A stretch of 64,000 nt of DNA from Chrysomallon squamiferum (taxonomy: Eukaryota > Mollusca > Gastropoda > Neomphalida > Peltospiridae): the NCBI GenBank assembly GCA_012295275.1, contig CM022673.1, positions 4,960,605 through 5,024,604 of the forward strand, read 5' to 3'. Positions 52,501-63,289 of the stretch are shown here, one piece after another; position 1 is the stretch's first letter; every line of letters starts with the position of its first letter. Below the pieces are notes generated by a model. The model worked only from the letters and a program-made list of their open reading frames with translations, was not told the origin of the DNA and did no database searches. A program made the translations under genes and the position numbers.

Positions 52501-54656
52501 AAAATCGGGCGCACATACCCAAAAGGGGGCAAGGGTTGCCCTACACGGGTGAAAAGTGCCGCACGCGCCACCCAAGGGGAACAACTCGTTTCCGACACGT
52601 GCACAAAAAACGCACATATTTTTGAAAATTTGCTTTTTCGTTTTTTTTTTTTCAAACGCATTTTCAAAAGGGGCAGCACCTTTGGTAAATGTTGAAACGT
52701 TTTTTTGCCACACTCGCCCCGACGGCGCGCACCTTTTGCACACGTTGAAATATTTTTCCCGACCGCACGGAATAGTGCCACACGGATTTTCAATTTTTGA
52801 AAATCGAATTTTTTCAAGTTTCGTTGAAAATGCTAGGGGTACCTTTTTCAAAGTGCAATAACTTTTTCTGAGCACGTGGGAAAAATCGGGCGCACATACC
52901 AAAAAATGGGGCAAGGGTTGCCCGACATTATCGGGTGAAAGTGCCGCACGCGCCACCCAAGGGGAACAACTCGTTTCCGACACGTGCACAAAAACGCACA
53001 TATTTTTGAAAATTTGCTCGTTTTTTTTTCAAACGCATTTTCAAAAGGTGCAGCACCTTTGGTAAATGTTGGAACGTTTTTTTGCCACACTCGCCCCGAC
53101 GGCGCGCACCTTTTGCACACGTTGAAATATTTTTCCCGACCGCACGGAATAGTGCCACACGGATTTTCAATTTTTGAAAATCGAATTTTTTCAAGTTTCG
53201 TTGAAAATGCTAGGGGTACCTTTTTCAAAGTGCAATAACTTTTTCTGAGCACGTGGGAAAAAAATCGGGCGCACATACCCAAAAGTGGGGCAAGGGGGTT
53301 GCCCGACACGGGTGAAAAGTGCCGCACGCGCCACCCAAGGGGAACAACTCGTTTCCGACACGTGCACAAAAAACGCACATATTTTTGAAAATTTGCTCGT
53401 TTTTTTTTTTCAAACGCATTTTCAAAAGGTGCAGCACCTTTGGTAAATGTTGGAAACGTTTTTGCCACACTCGCCCCGACGGCGCGCACCTTTTGCACAC
53501 GTTGAAATATTTTTCCCGACCGCACGGAATAGTGCCACACGGATTTTCAACTTTTGAAAATCGAATTTTTCAAGTTTCGTTGAAAATGCTAGGGGTACCT
53601 TTTTCAAAGTGCAATAACTTTTTCTGAGCACGTGGGAAAAATCGGGCGCACATACCCAAAAGTGGGGCAAGGGTTGCCCGACACGGGTGAAAAGTGCCGC
53701 ACGCGCCACCCAAGGGGAACAACTCGTTTCCGACACGTGCACAAAAAACGCACATATTTTTGAAAATTTGCTCGTTTTTTTTTCAAACGCATTTTCAAAA
53801 GGTGCAGCACCTTTGGTAAATGTTGGAAACGTTTTTGCCACACTCGCCCCGACGGCGCGCACCTTTTGCACACGTTGAAATATTTTTCCCGACCGCACGG
53901 AATAGTGCCACACGGATTTTCAATTTTTGAAAATCGAATTTTTTCAAGTTTCGTTGAAAATGCTAGGGGTACCTTTTTCAAAGTGCAATAACTTTTTCTG
54001 AGCACGTGGGAAAAATCGGGCGCACATACCCAAAAGTGGGGCAAGGGTTGCCCTACACGGGTGAAAAGTGCCGCACGCGCCACCCAAGGGGAACAACTCG
54101 TTTCCGACACGTGCACAAAAAACGCACATATTTTTGAAAATTTGCTCTTTTTTTTTTCAAACGCATTTTCAAAAGGTGCAGCACCTTTGGTAAATGTTGG
54201 AAACGTTTTTGCCACACTCGCCCCGACGGCGCGCACCTTTTGCACACGTTGAAATATTTTTCCCGACCGCACGGAATAGTGCCACACGGATTTTCAATTT
54301 TTGAAAATCGAATTTTTTCAAGTTTCGTTGAAAATGCTAGGGGTACCTTTTTCAAAGTGCAATAACTTTTTCTGAGCACGTGGGAAAAATCGGGCGCACA
54401 TACCCAAAAGTGGGGCAAGGGTTGCCCTACACGGGTGAAAAGTGCCGCACGCGCCACCCAAGGGGAACAACTCGTTTCCGACACGTGCACAAAAAACGCA
54501 CATATTTTTGAAAATTTGCTCGTTTTTTTTCAAACGCATTTTCAAAAGGTGCAGCAAAATGTTGGAAACGTTTTTGCCACACTCGCCCCGACGGCGCTTA
54601 CCTTTTGCACACGTTGAAATATTTGTCCCGACCCCCGGGCAAAGTGCCACATGGTT
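34521..54656. repeat. Tandem satellite array, unit about 373 bp, about 54 units
   Basis: The unit recurs every 370-377 bp across about 20.1 kb. Each copy has ordered landmarks: AACAACCCGTTTCCGACACG, CACATATTTTTGAAAATTTG, AAAGGTGC(A)GCACCTTT, TTGGAAACG, GACGGCGCGCACC, GATTTTCAA(N3)TTGAAAATC, TTTCGTTGAAAATG, GGGGTACC, GCACGTGGG and CATACCCAAAAGTGGGG. T-runs of 6-12 and single indels account for most length change. Each unit has two CACGTG sites and one KpnI-type GGTACC. Subfamily I (34.5-46.3 kb) has CTACACGGGCCAAAAG and CCCCACCAAAGG. Subfamily II (46.5-54.6 kb) has ACACGGGTGAAAAG, CGCGCCACCCAAGG and TGAGCACG. Hybrid units occur at 34.85 and 40.8-42.0 kb. The last unit decays from 54556 on. Unit length is 1 modulo 3, so the open frames through it do not repeat in frame and I call no gene. 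Confidence 0.97.
46349..46548. other. Assembly gap, exactly 200 N
   Basis: A round-number gap inside the satellite. It breaks a unit after TTGAAAATG and resumes at GTGCCGCACG; 105 bp separate these in an intact unit, so the true distance is unknown. Confidence 0.99.
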
Positions 54657-54711
54657 TTTCATTTTTTATGTTTTTATTGTTTTTTTTTGGGGGGATGGAT
54701 GTTTTTTTTTT

Positions 54712-54969
54712 TTAATGGAATGAGATCCAATTCAACTAATGCTGTTGCAACAACTCGTGATATACGTTTAGTGTCACGCTATTTTCATAAAATATTTCAA
54801 ACTTTATATTGCTCACATTGTGTTTATTAATATTTTTCAACTCATAGATATTCTTCTTTTGCTAATCCGCAGTAATCTGAGAAGTAAAAAGAAAGGGAAA
54901 AGTTATAAACTATGGAAAAGAATGAAAGGAAGAAAGTTACAAATTTTAGATATTGAAGAACAAAACGTT
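54712..54969. repeat. Inverted fragment of the segmental duplication
   Basis: Reverse complement of about 30390-30677 (also of about 63440-63745). It reads CTCGTGATATACGTTTAGTG and GAAAAGAATGAAAGGAAG where L has the complements. It lies directly at the satellite edge. Confidence 0.8.
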
Positions 54970-55647
54970 AGTCATCGCTAAACCAGTTTACGCAAATTAA
55001 TAAAAAGAATGATGTGAAATGTTTTTTTTTTTTTAAATTAAAATAAGGTATTTTACCGATTTTCGGGAATATCTATTCTTTTTCTGTTTTTATTCCATCC
55101 TTAACAAAACAGGCACAATAATAATTCAGTATAACACTTCTAGCAAATAAACTTCATTTCTCCCTAGTCTTTGAAAGAACACCTTCTGCTAGAAATTTAA
55201 AATTTAAATTTAAATGAAATACATTAATATTAGTGGAACAAGCGTGTTAGTACAGGGTACATCAATAAAATTAAAAAAGTAAATTAAAAAAAATAATAAT
55301 AATAAACGTAAAATAAATTATATCAAATGCCCGGTACTTGCAAATTGTATCCGGCTTAAAAAATGTTTCGGAAAAAATAAACAGTATTAAACTTTTTAAA
55401 TATAATATGTTGACATCGAAAACAAATATTAAAACTCTTGTTTAGAAAACCTTAGTTATTTGAAAACCTGCATATTATAGAGTGGCATTCCTCATATACA
55501 CGATGATGGTAAGAGCCTATGATTAAAATTTGCCTATTTTAAATATAAAAATATAAAATTTTAAGGAATCCTTTAAAATATGTTGAACATTTTTCCTGGA
55601 ATTGTTTTAGTAATGTACACAAATGTGTTGACTTTTAAGTTAATATG

Positions 55648-56145
55648 TCAAGAGTCTGATTGTCGAATGTTTTCCAATTTTTGAGCTAAATCATATCGAT
55701 CACATTTCTTTAACCCTTCGATAAGAGCCTCTTTAGTTGCTTTAGCCGCATTCTTTTGTCTCCAGCAGCACAGCATGCCGTGAGCCTGTAACTGTAAATT
55801 ATGTGGATTCTTCTTCTCACACTTTTCAATAACTAAATGTCCTAATTCTAGATTGAGTGCCAAGTTCTGCCATTCATTACCAAGAACGTTGGAGAGGAAT
55901 ATGAAAATACGATCAAGTTCATCTAAAAAAAAAGAAAAAATGAAAAAAAAACAACATAATAATAACACACACACACACACACACACACAGACATACACAC
56001 ACACATATATTAAGATTCTGCTCAATTATAAATCTTTAAATGTTATAATGATGGATGCTGATTATGAAACTAAAGCTTACAATGGATTAGCACTGTTATA
56101 TAACTTGATTTATATAAATCATCCCTATCCTTTTAAAAAATAATA

Positions 56146-56176
<31 letters not shown>

Positions 56177-56201
56177 TCTACTTCTTCTTCTGATTATTAT
56201 A

Positions 56202-56237
<36 letters not shown>

Positions 56238-57075
56238 TTTTTCTTCTTTGAACAAATTTAACTGCATAGTCTCCGACCATGTTAATGATAGCAGATCTTC
56301 CTTTGACATCTGTGCCAATTTCTCTCTGGATAGACTTGTGTGAAACGCATGTGATTCGGCCTTTATAACATTGCCATCTCTGTCTCTCAGTATTTCTTTG
56401 TGATATACGCTCTGCACTGCCGCCACTACGGTTTTTGGAATGTTTGCGCAGCTGCTCACTGCTGCAGTCGACTCTGACGGTACCGTTTCCTTGGTCTTTC
56501 CTTTGTTTCCATTATTACTATGTTCAAGATTCAACGAGAGTTTTGACTTCACTTCTTCAGACAGACTGTCGGTATGGTCTTCCTTTTTCCTGCTTTCTTG
56601 CTGACTGTTGGAAGGAGACACAGGAAGTGTCTGAGCGGGCTCTCCCTGCTCGTGCTCGTCCACCAGTCGTATTCCCTTGGGGACAGGTTTCATACGATCA
56701 GCATCCTGGGAATAGTCTTCTTCTCTTATAATGTTCCTTGAATCTAATGAATGATAATAGATCTTCATGATTTTAATAACCGCATTCATCCACAAGAAAG
56801 ACATGATAATTTATGCAACAAAAATCGATATTTAAAAAAAATAATAATAATAATAATTATTATTTCTGTTCTTTTTCTTTCTTTCTTTGTGTTATATACA
56901 TTTTTACTAGGTTTTTAAAGATTATGTTTAGATTTATGTAAACCATTAACATATACATAAATACCTTTCCGTTTAAACTTTAAATAAATATTTTAAGGCA
57001 ACTGAACTTTATTAAAACAGTCTGCCAATCTTATTATTAAACGGCTAAAATGTCGTGCTGGGATAATTAAAAATA

Positions 57076-57107
<32 letters not shown>

Positions 57108-59733
57108 TTATAGAATAAAAAAACAAAATAAAATAAATAAATAAACAAAAATAATAAATAAAAAAATAATAATAATACAAAAAATCTCATGAATAAAACA
57201 TATTTCTTAGTTTAATGACCAATTTACTTTTTATTATTTAATTTAATTTATTTATTTTTTGTTTACTTAATTATGATTATGATTATTATTTTTTTTTTTT
57301 TTTTTTTTTGTTTTTTTTTTTGTTGTTGTTCTTTCATTTATTTATTTTGTCCATCTGTTAACCTGGAATAAGTAATCCTGACATAAGGTTTTACCTGCAA
57401 CAAAAAAAAGTTGCCCATAATGCATTAAGCCATAACAAACTGTCTTTTGATTCCCAAGATCATCAAAGACATATACGGGGAAAGTCTGGCCTAGATCCTT
57501 TTTATTTTGGCCTGAAAATCTGCACAACAGAACTGTATCCCTGTTTGTTATTCCTACTTCTGACAAAGTGCTGATGTTGTCCAAACACTTTCCACTAAAA
57601 ATAATATTCATCTGCGAGTTATGCATATCCACAATTTTATTTAGGTAGATATGCAGTTTTACATCGGATACTGTAGTGGTACGAACATCGTTAACAACAA
57701 ACCGCATTGGTGGTTTTCCTACGCATCTCACAGTCAGTTCAATGCGATTTCTGTAAATCACCACATCAACTGTATCATCCGATCCGATACGATACGATTT
57801 AAGTGTCCTGTCGTACTTCATCTCTGCTCCGCAAAAGCTGAGCTCCATATAGAAAGGATATATTCCTTCTGAAGCAGCCAATAATTCTCTTAACTCGCTT
57901 ACTTTGTCGTGTTTGTATATTTCAACAGTTTTTGAAGATGTGTTGTTATCTTGAAACAGATTGATATTGAGCTGTGATTTGTTGCATGCTTGAACGAACA
58001 CGTGACAGTCCGGTCTGAAATCGCTCACTGACGTAAGCAGATCACTGTCCCTGATGGTCCTTTTCTTCAATTTCAGTTTTAAAGAATTTGGCTCTTGGTT
58101 AAAATGATTCGCGACAAGATATCGCAGATTGCTTCCAGTAGATTTGCAATGTAGTTCTGCCATAATGACTTTTCTGAAATAACTTTTCTTTACGTCAGCT
58201 AAATGAACAGTAATTGGAATGCTGTTTTTGTCGCTTATGTGCACATTTATGTCAGTAACATGTAAAGGCATCCAAAGATTGTTCATACCCATCATCTGAT
58301 CAATCAGATAATGTTCATCTTTCAGAATCATATTTTTGCCGGAAAACGATATTTCCTTTCTTCCGTTCAAAAGATCTGGAAATTCTTTTCCGAATTGTCG
58401 ATAGAATCTGTTTTTCATTTCGCCAATGCAATCGGTGTTGTAACAATTTAAATAGTACAAAATTTCCACATCAGGTTTTGAATGGTAATGACATCGTACT
58501 TTCAAAGGACTTTGGTCTATTAATACGCATTCAATCAACCGACTTGATTCCAAGATCTCACAAAACCTTTGCTCCGATTTACTGAAAATTCTTTTTTTCA
58601 TATACAAGCAAACATGTTCACGATTTTGCTCTCGTTTCTTTATAACATCATCAATAAAGGTACCCACTGTCATATTTTCGTCAATCCTAATACAGTGCAG
58701 TGTAGGTAACGATGTAATCGACAGGCCAGAGAGTATCAAAAATACATTCTTTTTTATATAATCCTGATCAGCAATCACTGCGAAGAAGTTTGAACAAGTA
58801 TTATTGACAAGTACACAATCTTCTGAAACACGAAACTTTTCTGCAACATCTCTCTTCATGCTTATAACGTTTGACACAGGGCAAAGTTTAGAAGTAACCA
58901 TTGATACTGGCGCTTTACCTCGTAGATCAAACACGGACACAGCCAGACCTGGTGCTTCGATGAATTCTGGAAATATAGGTGAATCTTTATAAATGAAAGG
59001 TTCAGAACCAGAATGATATACGCTCGTCAGTTTAGACTGACTGTTATTTTTGCTAGGGGAACAGTTAATGAACAAATATATATTTGGTCTGAACTCCCCT
59101 CCAATCCTGAAACAATTACAGTCGAAGTACAATGTGAAGGTTTATGATATGTGCTGCTGATGGTATTTAATAAGAAAACTGTGAATGTTACGCTTAAAAA
59201 TTGTCTTCCATTGTCATACCAACTCCAAAAAATGTAATAAAAATATATAATTTAATTGAAATTTTAAAACGAATACTGTTTTAAAACAAAATTTAATAAT
59301 AATAATAATAATAATAATGAAATATGAAAAAAAAAAATAACTAACTAACTAAGTACCAACAAAAACAATAATAACCTAATAAGTGACTGGATTTATACTT
59401 TGTCAAGCAGTTCCAAATCACAAATCACATGTACTACCACGTGACTTGTACAATCACCAATCAAAACAGACATTTCAGTGAACAAAATGAAAACAAATGT
59501 GTGTATATTCAAATAGTCTAGAAATGATATTTGTATTTATTTATTATGGTTTTTTGGGGGGGTGTATTTTCTTTTTTTTATTAATTTTATTCTTTCGTTT
59601 TGTTTGTTTGTTGTTTTTGAGAGGTTTTTGTTGTTTTTTTATTTGCTTTTATGCAAAGGGCGATTTCTGTAGGAATATTAATAAATAATGTTTTAATTGT
59701 TCATAATTATGCTTTGATAAACGACAATCTATT

Positions 59734-59797
<64 letters not shown>

Positions 59798-59824
59798 TTA
59801 AAATTAAATTAACAACAACAACAA

Positions 59825-59879
<55 letters not shown>

Positions 59880-60117
59880 ACAGACCTAGACAAACATACA
59901 CACACAAAAACAGAATACAAGCTCACATGCGTCTGGCATACAAAGAAACATACAGTGAAATGAAACATTCTAACAATTCACCTGATGAGAATTTTGTATC
60001 TGGAGAGAGAAAGGGAGATGACTTGGCGCTGATAGCATCAAAGCTGTCAAAAACAGAATCATGGAAGGAACTGTCATCAGGATAATCTGATCCCGTAAGA
60101 CCTTGCGATTCACTCAT
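55648..60117 (-). CDS. Tandem ubiquitin-like / death-domain protein
   Basis: Minus-strand coding exons: 60117-59982, large exon up to 59132 ending 57395, 56743-56237, and 55922-55648 (stop TGA). The last three join cleanly (GT-AG, phase 1 each) and give 839 residues from the ATG at 59132. The first exon (MSESQGLTGSDYPDD..., acidic/Ser-rich, 45 codons) joins in frame only if a GGAG acceptor after 59099 is used. The better-looking TTTCAG acceptor (exon start 59106) is in another phase, so the N-terminus is uncertain. The large exon looks like five or six degenerate ubiquitin-like beta-grasp units. The clearest are the last two, with LSFCGAEMKYDRTLKSY and IIFSGKCLDNISTLSEVGI, where ubiquitin has its IFAGKQLEDGRTL strand. 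No C-terminal Gly-Gly is present. A Ser/Glu/Lys-rich linker follows. The last exon is a clear death domain: LSNVLGNEWQNLALNL, IEKCEKKNP, HGMLCCWRQK, ATKEALIEGLKKC, YDLAQKLE. An intracellular adaptor in death or immune signalling is likely by domain type; partners are unknown. Confidence 0.78.
55960..55990. repeat. (AC)n microsatellite, last intron of the Ubl/death-domain gene
   Basis: A short CA run immediately upstream (minus-strand sense) of the death-domain exon; the intron also holds AAT/ATT triplets at 56140-56236. Confidence 0.9.
56830..57340. repeat. Intronic AAT/AAAT repeats and T-run
   Basis: Intron between the large exon and the linker exon: AAT at 57074-57104, AAAT mixtures to 57180 and a T-run at 57287-57320. 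Confidence 0.85.
59391..59443 (-). promoter_or_regulatory. Possible internal promoter: TATAAAT with CACGTG upstream
   Basis: On the minus strand, CACGTG (59443-59438) lies about 40 bp before TATAAAT (59397-59391). Some 265 bp further is the ATG of the large exon (59132). The block is conserved in the deleted L copy. It could drive a transcript that starts at the large exon, which would remove the phase problem with the first coding exon. Confidence 0.35.
59738..59882. repeat. (AAT)n and (AAAT)n microsatellites
   Basis: An AAT run of about 57 bp and an AAAT run of about 55 bp in the intron after the first coding exon. Confidence 0.94.
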
Positions 60118-60176
60118 GATTAGAAAACTTCAAAAGAAAAAAGAAAAAATTAAAGGATTTAAAGTTCATTGTTACT

Positions 60177-60210
60177 ATTATTATTATTTATATTGTTATT
60201 ATTATTATTA

Positions 60211-60274
<64 letters not shown>

Positions 60275-60275
60275 A
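60177..60275. repeat. (ATT)n microsatellite
   Basis: An ATT run just upstream (minus sense) of the first coding exon, longer than its L counterpart at 33010-33055. Confidence 0.94.
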
Positions 60276-60757
60276 CATGTAAAAAAAGCTAAAAGAGTTT
60301 GAAGATAATATAGTTTGCAACATTATTTTGGAAGTAATATAAATTTAGTAAATCTTTCAATCGGATTCAAGTTATAATAATTAGAATAATGACTCGTTCA
60401 TTCAGCAACAGCAGGAACAATAAACACCATAAAAAATTCATCCCACAATCTATTAATATCATTTAAAACGAATACGGGAAATCCCCTAAAAATAATTATC
60501 TAATAAACTGTTTAAACGTTTTATATATATATATATATAATTCAATATGTATATATAAAACCGGGTAAACTAAAGCCAACACATTAAACGATTTTGAAAA
60601 TGTAGGTCAAATTATCCTTTCATGGATTGAAAAGGCTTTGTAAGAAGTATCGTTTTATCTCCGCTTATTTGTTAATTTTTATTACTTTTTAAGAGAAGCT
60701 GTGAATTAATATCATGAATAAAGCTTTACGAAACTGATGTGTTTAGAAACGACTTAC

Positions 60758-60990
60758 TGATATCAGCCAGTTTGACGAAGCGTCTCCAGGCCGTTCTGAG
60801 AAACTTGAGTAATTTCCGCGAATTTCGAGGGGACGTAACTCAAAATAGCTTGACAGTGGCTTATTTTAATTTGCCAGTATTTACATGATCGGCCAGTACC
60901 GAGCTTGTCACAGGCTTGGGCCTGACTGGAAATGTAGACCCCATTTGAAACAGTTCCTATATGTAGGTGACAATTATACATATTTATATA
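60758..60990 (-). promoter_or_regulatory. Promoter and 5' leader exon of the Ubl/death-domain gene
   Basis: TATATAAATA (minus, 60990-60981) precedes about 200 bp of balanced composition that ends ATATCA at 60758 with a perfect GTAAGT donor. The frame through it stops (TGA) just before the donor, so it is non-coding. A TTTTGAAG acceptor lies about 15 bp before the ATG at 60117. The leader lies outside the duplicated region, so only this copy has it. Confidence 0.55.
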
Positions 60991-61395
60991 TGAATTTTTT
61001 TTGTTTCTTTTTTATAGTAGGATCTGTGAAAGTAGTAAGCCCTTGATCTACCTGCTGCCCTACTCTGTTCTATACTGCTACATGGTAATGTCTTTTGGGC
61101 ATTTTATCTAATTATTATTATTATTATTATTTAAAAAAAATGTATTATATATTAATACCACTATTCTCCCACCTTTAAACAGATCTGGATATTTGTTTCG
61201 AAATGTCACATTCAAGTTTCGTTAATTTTCTGCGCATGTTTGTGTAATATGAAAATAGGAGCCAGATTAAGAACGTAGCAGCTGTAGTATATTTACGTAG
61301 GTAATAATGTTTTTTAGTAACTTTATATATATTTTTTAAAAGTATGTAACATGACAGAACAGTTATTGCTATGACAAATGTGTACATAGACATAC

Positions 61396-61441
<46 letters not shown>

Positions 61442-61580
61442 TGGTCATGTACATGTAACAGATTGAGGCCCTGATATCAGACCAGTTTCATCTCCGAAAA
61501 ATCTGCCTTAAACTAATACCGAACTCTCTGACCGATATTTTTCTGTCCTGCGCACAATGGAGAAACGTTTTGTTTTATTC
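60991..61580. other. Intergenic between R1 and R2, no gene seen
   Basis: Unique sequence with an ATT run at about 61111-61131 and an AT dinucleotide run at about 61410-61439. No supported gene. Confidence 0.55.
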
Positions 61581-61648
61581 GATATTATCGAAATGAAGAG
61601 ATATCTTTTAAATTTAAGTCAAAGAAGGCAGCGTCTGGTGTCACGCAG

Positions 61649-61800
61649 ATCCTTCACACGTGTCCGATGGTGCTGTTCACAGCGTCACTTACGTGTGACG
61701 TCCCGCTACAAACAAACACGATGAAGTTTGGTGATCTTGTCTGCCCGACTTGCCAGTTCTGTCCTCAAGGTCATGAGAAAAGGTCCAGTTTTGGAATGGT
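61649..61800 (+). pseudogene. Cysteine-peptide exon, damaged, running into CT repeats
   Basis: The phase-0 acceptor (ACGCAG) and frame are kept: CPMVLFTAS, TCDVPLQTNTMKFGD, VCPTCQFCP. The second cysteine of the family is Phe, and no stop comes before a CT microsatellite at about 61805. The decayed copy at 28930 is its L counterpart. It is probably a pseudogene. Confidence 0.6.
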
Positions 61801-61801
61801 A

Positions 61802-61804
<3 letters not shown>

Positions 61805-61900
<96 letters not shown>

Positions 61901-61909
61901 TATACATAT

Positions 61910-61956
<47 letters not shown>

Positions 61957-61975
61957 GATATATATATATATATAG
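61805..61975. repeat. (CT)n then (AC)n and (TA)n microsatellites
   Basis: A CT run of about 92 bp, an AC run of about 42 bp and a short TA run, contiguous. Confidence 0.96.
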
Positions 61976-62850
61976 CACGTAAACACGCACACAAATTACA
62001 CTAAACAAATACACATAATGCACGGGCAAACCTACCAAAATGTTTAAAGAAATAAAATCAATCTAAAAAATCCCTCCGCCAAAACACAAATCAACAAATG
62101 CAATTGAAATAAATTAATAAATGAATATATTTCTTTATCAGGCAGTGTAAACAGCAAAACTTGTACAAACAAAGATAGAAGAACAACATTTGTTTGTTGC
62201 AAAGAATAACAAACATGTAATAATTATCTGTGAACTTGACTGATCCATCACCACCAGAGAACAAACATACATAAATAATATATATATGAATTAATAAAAA
62301 AATCTATAAGAAATAAATAAATAAAAAATATATTTCTTTATCAGGCAGTATAAACAGCAAAACTTGTATAAACAAATATTAAAAAAACATTTGTCTGTTG
62401 CAAAAAATAACAAACATGTAATAATCATCTCCGAAAACAAACATACATAAATAAAATCTCCACTATGAAATTATTATTATTTTTTTTTAATCTGTGTATA
62501 TGAAGCAAAAATGTTTTACAAATTCACAGAAACTATTTGCATCTGCAATTTCGTTTTTCTTGTAAAGGGACACTAAAAAGAAGATAGAAAAAATCATAAC
62601 AGAAAATAAATAATTTAATTAATTATTTAATGAATAGGTATTTTCAATGCAGCAATAAGTCAAATTTATTTCATTTCTATCTGCAGATTTGTTATCAACT
62701 TATAAGTCGAAATTATAATTTAATACAGTTGATTAGTTAATCACCATAGTAAAATCAAGCTGCCTTGCTAAGAAAATACGCACAAATTATCATACAATTA
62801 ACATAATGTTAAATATCCAGCGTGTATCTCATTTTCAATTACGTCAGCAG

Positions 62851-63006
62851 ATCCGTCTGAAAAAAGACAAAACTGTTTTTGCGTGTCCACAAGTTTTGTG
62901 TGTGACATCAACAGATCATTGTCCCGTGCCTTTGCAAACGACCAAGATGTCCTTCATGGGTCAAGAGTGTGCAGGGTGTCCTTACTGCCCTACTGACCGT
63001 ATCTGA
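62851..63006 (+). CDS. Last exon of a cysteine-rich peptide gene, R2 copy
   Basis: Same phase-0 acceptor (CAGCAG) and stop TGA as at 29799. The protein is identical except CVTST instead of CMTST. Six cysteines follow the same spacing. As in L, no signal-peptide exon was recognised upstream within R2. Confidence 0.6.
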   Translation: MRLKKDKTVFACPQVLCVTSTDHCPVPLQTTKMSFMGQECAGCPYCPTDRI

Positions 63007-63234
63007 AGTTGGTACAATTATCTTTTCGTTGTATTTGTTTTCCTTCGAAAACAATGCTGTCTCATTTTCATTGTATTTAGAACATGTTCAATATTTAAAA
63101 ACTCTCTCTGTTTTCAGTATTTAGGCAATTTAATATCAGTCTTATAAAGGCTACTTTTAATTCTTTCTTTTTCTTTTTCAAATTAAAGTTTTGAAAGTGG
63201 TAAGGATTGGTGGCCAAAATATGATCTGTTGTTG

Positions 63235-63289
<55 letters not shown>

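Larger units (their letters stand above)
54994..60535. repeat. Segmental duplication, right copy 1 (R1), direct
   Basis: Collinear with L 31265-33300, but with about 3.3 kb extra that holds the death-domain, linker and most ubiquitin-like coding sequence. The stretch 54994-55647, downstream of the gene, has no frame of note. Confidence 0.8.

Noticed and set aside
34521-54656. CRISPR-like array
   Set aside because: The whole unit repeats at about 373 bp without unique spacers, in eukaryotic DNA. It is an ordinary satellite.
34434-54723. Dozens of overlapping frames of 60-340 codons on both strands
   Set aside because: They are the same satellite unit read in different frames. Unit length is not a multiple of three, no start, signal or splice context recurs, and frames end wherever an indel shifts them.
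60763-60981. 72-codon minus-strand frame
   Set aside because: The frame stops just before a GTAAGT donor and follows a TATA box, so it is better explained as a non-coding leader exon.
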